A stretch of DNA of 64,000 bases from Halalkalicoccus jeotgali B3 (GTDB lineage: Archaea > Halobacteriota > Halobacteria > Halobacteriales > Halalkalicoccaceae), in assembly GCF_000196895.1 (NCBI RefSeq), contig NC_014297.1:186001-250000 (forward strand), written 5' to 3'. The position numbers and the translations under genes are program-made. The notes under the pieces were generated by a model that saw only the letters and a program-made list of their open reading frames with translations, had not been told where the DNA came from and searched no databases. Positions 60,493 to 64,000 of this stretch are shown piece after piece. Within the stretch, counting starts at the first letter, position 1. Each line of letters opens with the position of its first letter.

Positions 60493-61344
60493 TCACTCCC
60501 CCCAGCCCGGCGTCCCCGGCGCGCCCCGTCGTTCCTCTACCCCTCGGGCGAACTCCGGGTTCGGATCCTCGCCCGCCCGGCGCTTCCACTCGGCGGTGGA
60601 CTCGCCGACCCACGAGGTCGTTTCGAGTACCCGCGTCCGCTCGCGTTCGTAGACCGCCCGGTTGTGGGTCACCGTTCCCGGAGCGCTCGCGCGCGCCCAC
60701 GCGACGAACTCCGCGCGATCCGCGTCGGTCGCCTCGCCCGTCCGTATGCGCCCGATCATCCCTTCGATTCGATCCGGCTCGGGGTGGACGAACAGCTTCT
60801 GGCCCAGCGCCTGGGGACCGAGCATGAGTCCCGAAAGGTCGTCGGGGACCGTCCCGTCGAGCAGGCGCTCGTCGCCGAAGGCGTCCTCGACGCGCTCACA
60901 CTCGGTTTCTGCCTCCAACGCGAGGTTGTGGCCCGGGTACTCCGCACACTCCTCGGGGTAGGTTTCCGTACTGTGGATCCGACACTGGAGGGTCGTCGGA
61001 TCGAGAAAGGCACAGGTCGGTAGCCACGTCGGGGGTCGGTCGAACGGCCCGACCGGTTTGGGTGGCTTCCTGAGCCCGACGAAGAAGACGGGTTTGTCGT
61101 CGATCGCCGCCAGCGTCGTTCCGTCGATCTCGACGCCCGCCTCGGCCGTCCAGAGGCGCGGGGTCATGGCGTCGCCCAGTCCCGCCTCGAGGAACCCCCG
61201 GACGTCATCGCGGGTCAGCGGGACGAGGTTGTAGGCGTCGTCGAGGGGTTTGCGGGGCCCGCGGCGCTCGTGTTCGATCTCGGCCCCGGAGAGCGCGCGC
61301 CAGTCGATACAACAGCCCGCACAGCCCGCACAGTCCACCTCCAT
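60493..61344 (-). CDS. YkgJ-family cysteine-cluster protein
   Basis: A 283-residue protein. The N-terminal MEVDCAGCAGCCIDW carries the CxxCxxCC cluster of the YkgJ/UPF0153 family, and a second set lies in TCAFLDPTTLQCRIHS and PEECAEYPGH. Together these residues may bind zinc or an Fe-S cluster. The C-terminal 150 residues are helical and acidic (RIRTGEATDADRAEFVAWA) with a short Pro/Gly tail. ATG 61344 is chosen over an in-frame ATG at 61395. Its exact function is unknown. Confidence 0.82.
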   Translation of the reverse strand: MEVDCAGCAGCCIDWRALSGAEIEHERRGPRKPLDDAYNLVPLTRDDVRGFLEAGLGDAMTPRLWTAEAGVEIDGTTLAAIDDKPVFFVGLRKPPKPVGPFDRPPTWLPTCAFLDPTTLQCRIHSTETYPEECAEYPGHNLALEAETECERVEDAFGDERLLDGTVPDDLSGLMLGPQALGQKLFVHPEPDRIEGMIGRIRTGEATDADRAEFVAWARASAPGTVTHNRAVYERERTRVLETTSWVGESTAEWKRRAGEDPNPEFARGVEERRGAPGTPGWGE

Positions 61345-61412
61345 ACTCGACGGACGTGACAGAGAGACAAAAAGACGACCCCATTGAATACCCACCGCGT
61401 CCTACGCCCGTT

Positions 61413-62048
61413 ATGAGCGCTCTCCCGTTTGCCGACCGAACCGACGCCGGCGAGCGCCTCGCCGACCTGCTCGAAGACCGTGGCGTGAGTGCCGACCGCG
61501 TGCTCGCGATCCCCCGTGGCGGCCTCCCGGTCGGGCGGGCCGTCGCCGACGCACTGTCGATCCCCCTCGACGTGATCGTCGCGCGCAAAGTCGGCGCGCC
61601 CGACAACCCCGAGCTCGCGATCGGCGCGGTCGGCGCCGACGGCTCGCTCTGGCGAAACGACGCGCTGATCCACCAGTTGAACGTCCCCGAGGCTTACGTC
61701 GAGTCACGGGCCGCCCGCGAGGCCCAGGCCGCCCGCGAGAAGCGCGACCGGTATCGAGGATCGCGCGGCCCGCTCGATCTCGCCGGCGAGGCCGCGTTGA
61801 TCGTCGACGACGGGATCGCGACCGGCGCGACCGCCGTCGCCTGTATCCGACAGGCCCGCGCGGGCGGCGCGCGACGGGTAGCGCTCGCGGCGCCCGTCGC
61901 CCCACCCGAGGTCGTCGCCGATCTCGAGACCGAAGCCGACGACGTCCTCGCGCTCGTGACGCCGGCGGACTTCGGGGCGGTCGGGCGCTTCTATCGCTCG
62001 TTCGACCCGGTGGCAGACGAGGTGGCGATGGGCTACCTCGACGGTTAA
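61413..62048 (+). CDS. Phosphoribosyltransferase domain protein
   Basis: A 211-residue type I phosphoribosyltransferase. The PRPP-binding loop is ALIVDDGIATGATAVACI, with an upstream VLAIPRGGLPVGRAVADAL and the flexible VIVARKVGAPDNPELAIG segment. The nucleobase acceptor is not predictable. The proteins of this subgroup (ComF/predicted PRTase type) act in salvage or in unknown modification. ATG 61413 is chosen because it starts the folded domain; the frame is open upstream to 61356. Confidence 0.88.
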   Translation: MSALPFADRTDAGERLADLLEDRGVSADRVLAIPRGGLPVGRAVADALSIPLDVIVARKVGAPDNPELAIGAVGADGSLWRNDALIHQLNVPEAYVESRAAREAQAAREKRDRYRGSRGPLDLAGEAALIVDDGIATGATAVACIRQARAGGARRVALAAPVAPPEVVADLETEADDVLALVTPADFGAVGRFYRSFDPVADEVAMGYLDG

Positions 62049-62072
62049 GCTCCTCTGTCCCCTACTGGAGGT

Positions 62073-62360
62073 ATGCCAGATACGAAACGTGGCCGCGAGC
62101 GGAGCGGACGGGGAAAGCGCTACCAGACCCGGATCCGCGACATCGAGCAGGAACTCGCGGCCCTCCGGGAGGGCGAACCGACCCTCTCGGAGACGCCGCT
62201 TGTCGCGACCTACACGAGCGAGGACGGGCAGGACCTCGATCGCGTCGAGTGCTACGGGTTCGAGGAGCTGGTCTACGGTGTCGCGCTCTACGACGCGGCG
62301 GGCGAGCAGGTCGCCTACGTCCCTCACGACGCCATCGTCGCGATCGAACCCGCCGACTGA
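62073..62360 (+). CDS. Hypothetical haloarchaeal protein
   Basis: A 95-residue soluble protein beginning MPDTKRGRERSGRGKRYQTR, then a helix (IRDIEQELAALREGE) and a small beta domain (VATYTSEDGQDLDRVECYG, VAYVPHDAIVAIEP). The basic N-terminus could bind nucleic acid. It follows the phosphoribosyltransferase by 24 bases on the same strand. I do not recognise a family. Confidence 0.65.
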   Translation: MPDTKRGRERSGRGKRYQTRIRDIEQELAALREGEPTLSETPLVATYTSEDGQDLDRVECYGFEELVYGVALYDAAGEQVAYVPHDAIVAIEPAD

Positions 62361-62504
62361 GACCACGACCGTTATAGGGCGTTCTAGGACACGCCTACCC
62401 ATGAAGGAGTACTTTTTTCAGCCGATCGTCCGCTACAGACCGATAGGAACGATGAACGCTCACAAGATAAGAGTAAAATTGGACGATCCGTCCACGATAG
62501 ACCG

Positions 62505-64000
62505 ATGAGCGAGCCCATCCCGACGACCTGTATGCGGTGTGCGGTCGGCTGTGGACACCTCCAACACGGTGCGGACCGGGGCTACGGGCTGGCGGGAATC
62601 AGCGGCGATCCGGCTCACCCGACCAACGGGGGGCTGGCCTGTGGACGCGGCCTGCGAGAGACCGCCGAACCCGACGGTGAGTGGCTCACCCGGCCGCTCG
62701 TCAGGAAGGAGGGCGAACTGGTCCCCACGAGCTGGGATACGGCCCTCGGAATCGCCACGGACCGACTCGCCGCGGCCCGGGCGCGCGACCCCGACCGAGT
62801 CGCGGTGCTGGGAAGCGGCCAGCAGACCAACGAGGCGGCCTACCTGTTGGGAAAACTCGCCCGCGGGGCGCTCGGCACCCGCAACTACGACGCCAACACC
62901 ACCCTGTGTATGGCCAGCGCCGTCACCGCCTACTACGACGCCTTCGGCAGCGACGCCCCGCCGCCGACGTACGACGACATCCCCGAGGCCGACGTCCACC
63001 TGCTCTGGGGGGCCAACCCTGCCGTGGCCCACCCCGTGCTCTTTCGGTGGCTCAGAAACACTGAGAGCGAACTGATCGTCGTCGACCCCGTCGAAAGCGA
63101 GAGCGCGGATCACGCCGACGTCCACGTCGCGCCCGAACCGGGCACCGACCTCGCGCTCGCGCGTGCCGTGTTGGCCCGTCTGATCGAGACCGACCGGATC
63201 GACCGGGCGTTCGTCGCCGAGCACACCGAGGGATTCGAGGATCTCGCCGCCGGACTGGCGACGACCCGCGAGGCCGCCGCGAACGCCGGCGTCTCGCTCG
63301 ATTCGATCGAGACGCTCGCGGCGGCATTCGAGAAGCGAACCCTCGTCTACTGGGGGATGGGCGTCAACCAGAGCACCCAGGGGACCGCGACGACAGGCGC
63401 GCTGATCGACTGCTGTCTCGCCTCGGGCAACCTGGGCGAGGGTTCGGGGCCGTTCTCGCTGACGGGGCAGGCCAACTCGATGGGGACGCGGGTCTGCTCC
63501 GCGAAGGGGACCTGGCCCGGCCACCGCGACTTTTCCGATCCCGACCATCGCGGGGCCGTCGCCGAGGCGTGGACCGTCCCCGTCGAGCGCCTGCCCGCCG
63601 ATCCGGGGCCGGGACCCGTCGGGATCGGGCAGGCGATGGCCGACGGGGACGTAGAGGTGTGTTATACGGTCGCGACGAACCCGGTCGCCGGGCTTCCCGA
63701 CGCGGCGCGTGCCCGCGAGGCCTTCGAGGACACCTTCCTCGTCGCTCAGGACGCCTTCGAGACCGAGACCACCCGGCTGGCCGACGTGGTTCTCCCGGCG
63801 GCGACGTGGGGCGAATCGGAGGGGACGACGACCAACATGGAGCGGACGGTCTCGCGGGTGCGTGCCGCGACCGACCTCCCGAGCGGGGTCAGATCCGACC
63901 TGGACGTCATCGGCGCGATCGGACGTGAACTCGCCCCCCGGAGCTTCGAGCGCCCGCCGCTCGACCCCGAACGGGTCTTCGAGGAACTCGCCGCGCTCAC
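62505..64000 (+). CDS. nasA: Assimilatory nitrate reductase, molybdopterin type (partial, runs off window end)
   Basis: At least 498 codons of a molybdopterin oxidoreductase are open to the end of the window. The N-terminal [4Fe-4S] ligands are C9, C12, C16 and C46 (TCMRCAVGCGH and GGLACGRGL). Cys135 in TTLCMASAVTAYYDAFG takes the molybdenum-ligand position seen in Nap/Nas enzymes. VYWGMGVNQSTQGTATTG, TGQANSMGTR and WGESEGTTTNMERTVS are cofactor-binding segments. In haloarchaea such a gene is the ferredoxin-dependent NasA, reducing nitrate to nitrite for nitrogen supply. No Tat signal precedes it, which favours the cytosolic assimilatory enzyme. The rest of the operon lies outside. Confidence 0.88.
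   Translation, partial: MSEPIPTTCMRCAVGCGHLQHGADRGYGLAGISGDPAHPTNGGLACGRGLRETAEPDGEWLTRPLVRKEGELVPTSWDTALGIATDRLAAARARDPDRVAVLGSGQQTNEAAYLLGKLARGALGTRNYDANTTLCMASAVTAYYDAFGSDAPPPTYDDIPEADVHLLWGANPAVAHPVLFRWLRNTESELIVVDPVESESADHADVHVAPEPGTDLALARAVLARLIETDRIDRAFVAEHTEGFEDLAAGLATTREAAANAGVSLDSIETLAAAFEKRTLVYWGMGVNQSTQGTATTGALIDCCLASGNLGEGSGPFSLTGQANSMGTRVCSAKGTWPGHRDFSDPDHRGAVAEAWTVPVERLPADPGPGPVGIGQAMADGDVEVCYTVATNPVAGLPDAARAREAFEDTFLVAQDAFETETTRLADVVLPAATWGESEGTTTNMERTVSRVRAATDLPSGVRSDLDVIGAIGRELAPRSFERPPLDPERVFEELAAL

Overview
This is a 64-kb stretch of GC-rich chromosome from a halophilic archaeon (class Halobacteria). The evidence is the strongly acidic predicted proteins, leaderless or GTG starts with archaeal TATA-like boxes, twin-arginine (Tat) signal peptides on most exported proteins, and archaeal core genes: Orc1/Cdc6, the RFC small subunit, XPD-type helicase, CDP-archaeol synthase, a SAMP2-type ubiquitin-like modifier, archaeal alanyl-tRNA synthetase and LysW-dependent arginine synthesis. 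Species cannot be fixed from the sequence alone. No rRNA, tRNA, CRISPR array or intact transposon was recognised.

Layout. 1-12.8 kb: a Tat-exported serine hydrolase, an MFS transporter, the methionine pair metY-metX, serine synthesis (serB, serA), a frameshifted methyltransferase, AT-rich island 1 (9.7-10.7 kb) with two small Tat exoproteins, and thrC. 12.8-21.9 kb: a complete arginine cluster on the minus strand, in transcription order argG-argH-lysW-argX-argC-argB-argD-argE-argF, mostly with overlapping or abutting genes. Its LysW carrier has none of the expected zinc-binding cysteines. A hairpin-rich leader with an Arg-rich mini-ORF lies upstream of argG. 22-33 kb: LigT, an XPD-like helicase, a CDF transporter, a phosphoesterase, threonine aldolase, an SLC13 transporter, an M29 peptidase, CDP-archaeol synthase and proline dehydrogenase. 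33-46 kb: larE and larB, a MutS2-like ATPase, Orc1/Cdc6, a Cys-rich Csp-type protein, rpiA, a histone-fold-like protein, phosphohexomutase, two TenA paralogues of different active-site classes, a GNAT acetyltransferase next to SAMP2, RfcS and acylphosphatase.

46.0-48.0 kb is AT-rich island 2. It holds a DUF892-like gene remnant and a minus-strand cassette: a Tat-exported protein, then a small hydrophobic peptide with a Gly-rich C-terminal tail, then a small membrane protein. The layout resembles a secreted-peptide (halocin-like) locus. The peptide frame is linked to the upstream gene by TAATG but broken by an in-frame TGA, and a second broken exoprotein frame lies beside it. This is the best candidate in the window for an undescribed system, possibly in a decayed state.

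48-64 kb returns to core and haloarchaeal housekeeping genes: alaS, an alpha/beta-hydrolase lacking its nucleophile, a class C-like serine hydrolase, a glutamine amidotransferase, acyl-CoA dehydrogenase, ferredoxin, a PHP phosphoesterase, several haloarchaea-restricted small proteins, an NDUFA9-like epimerase, a phosphoribosyltransferase, and the start of an assimilatory nitrate reductase running off the window end. Gene packing is tight. Five convergent pairs share a four-base stop-stop overlap.
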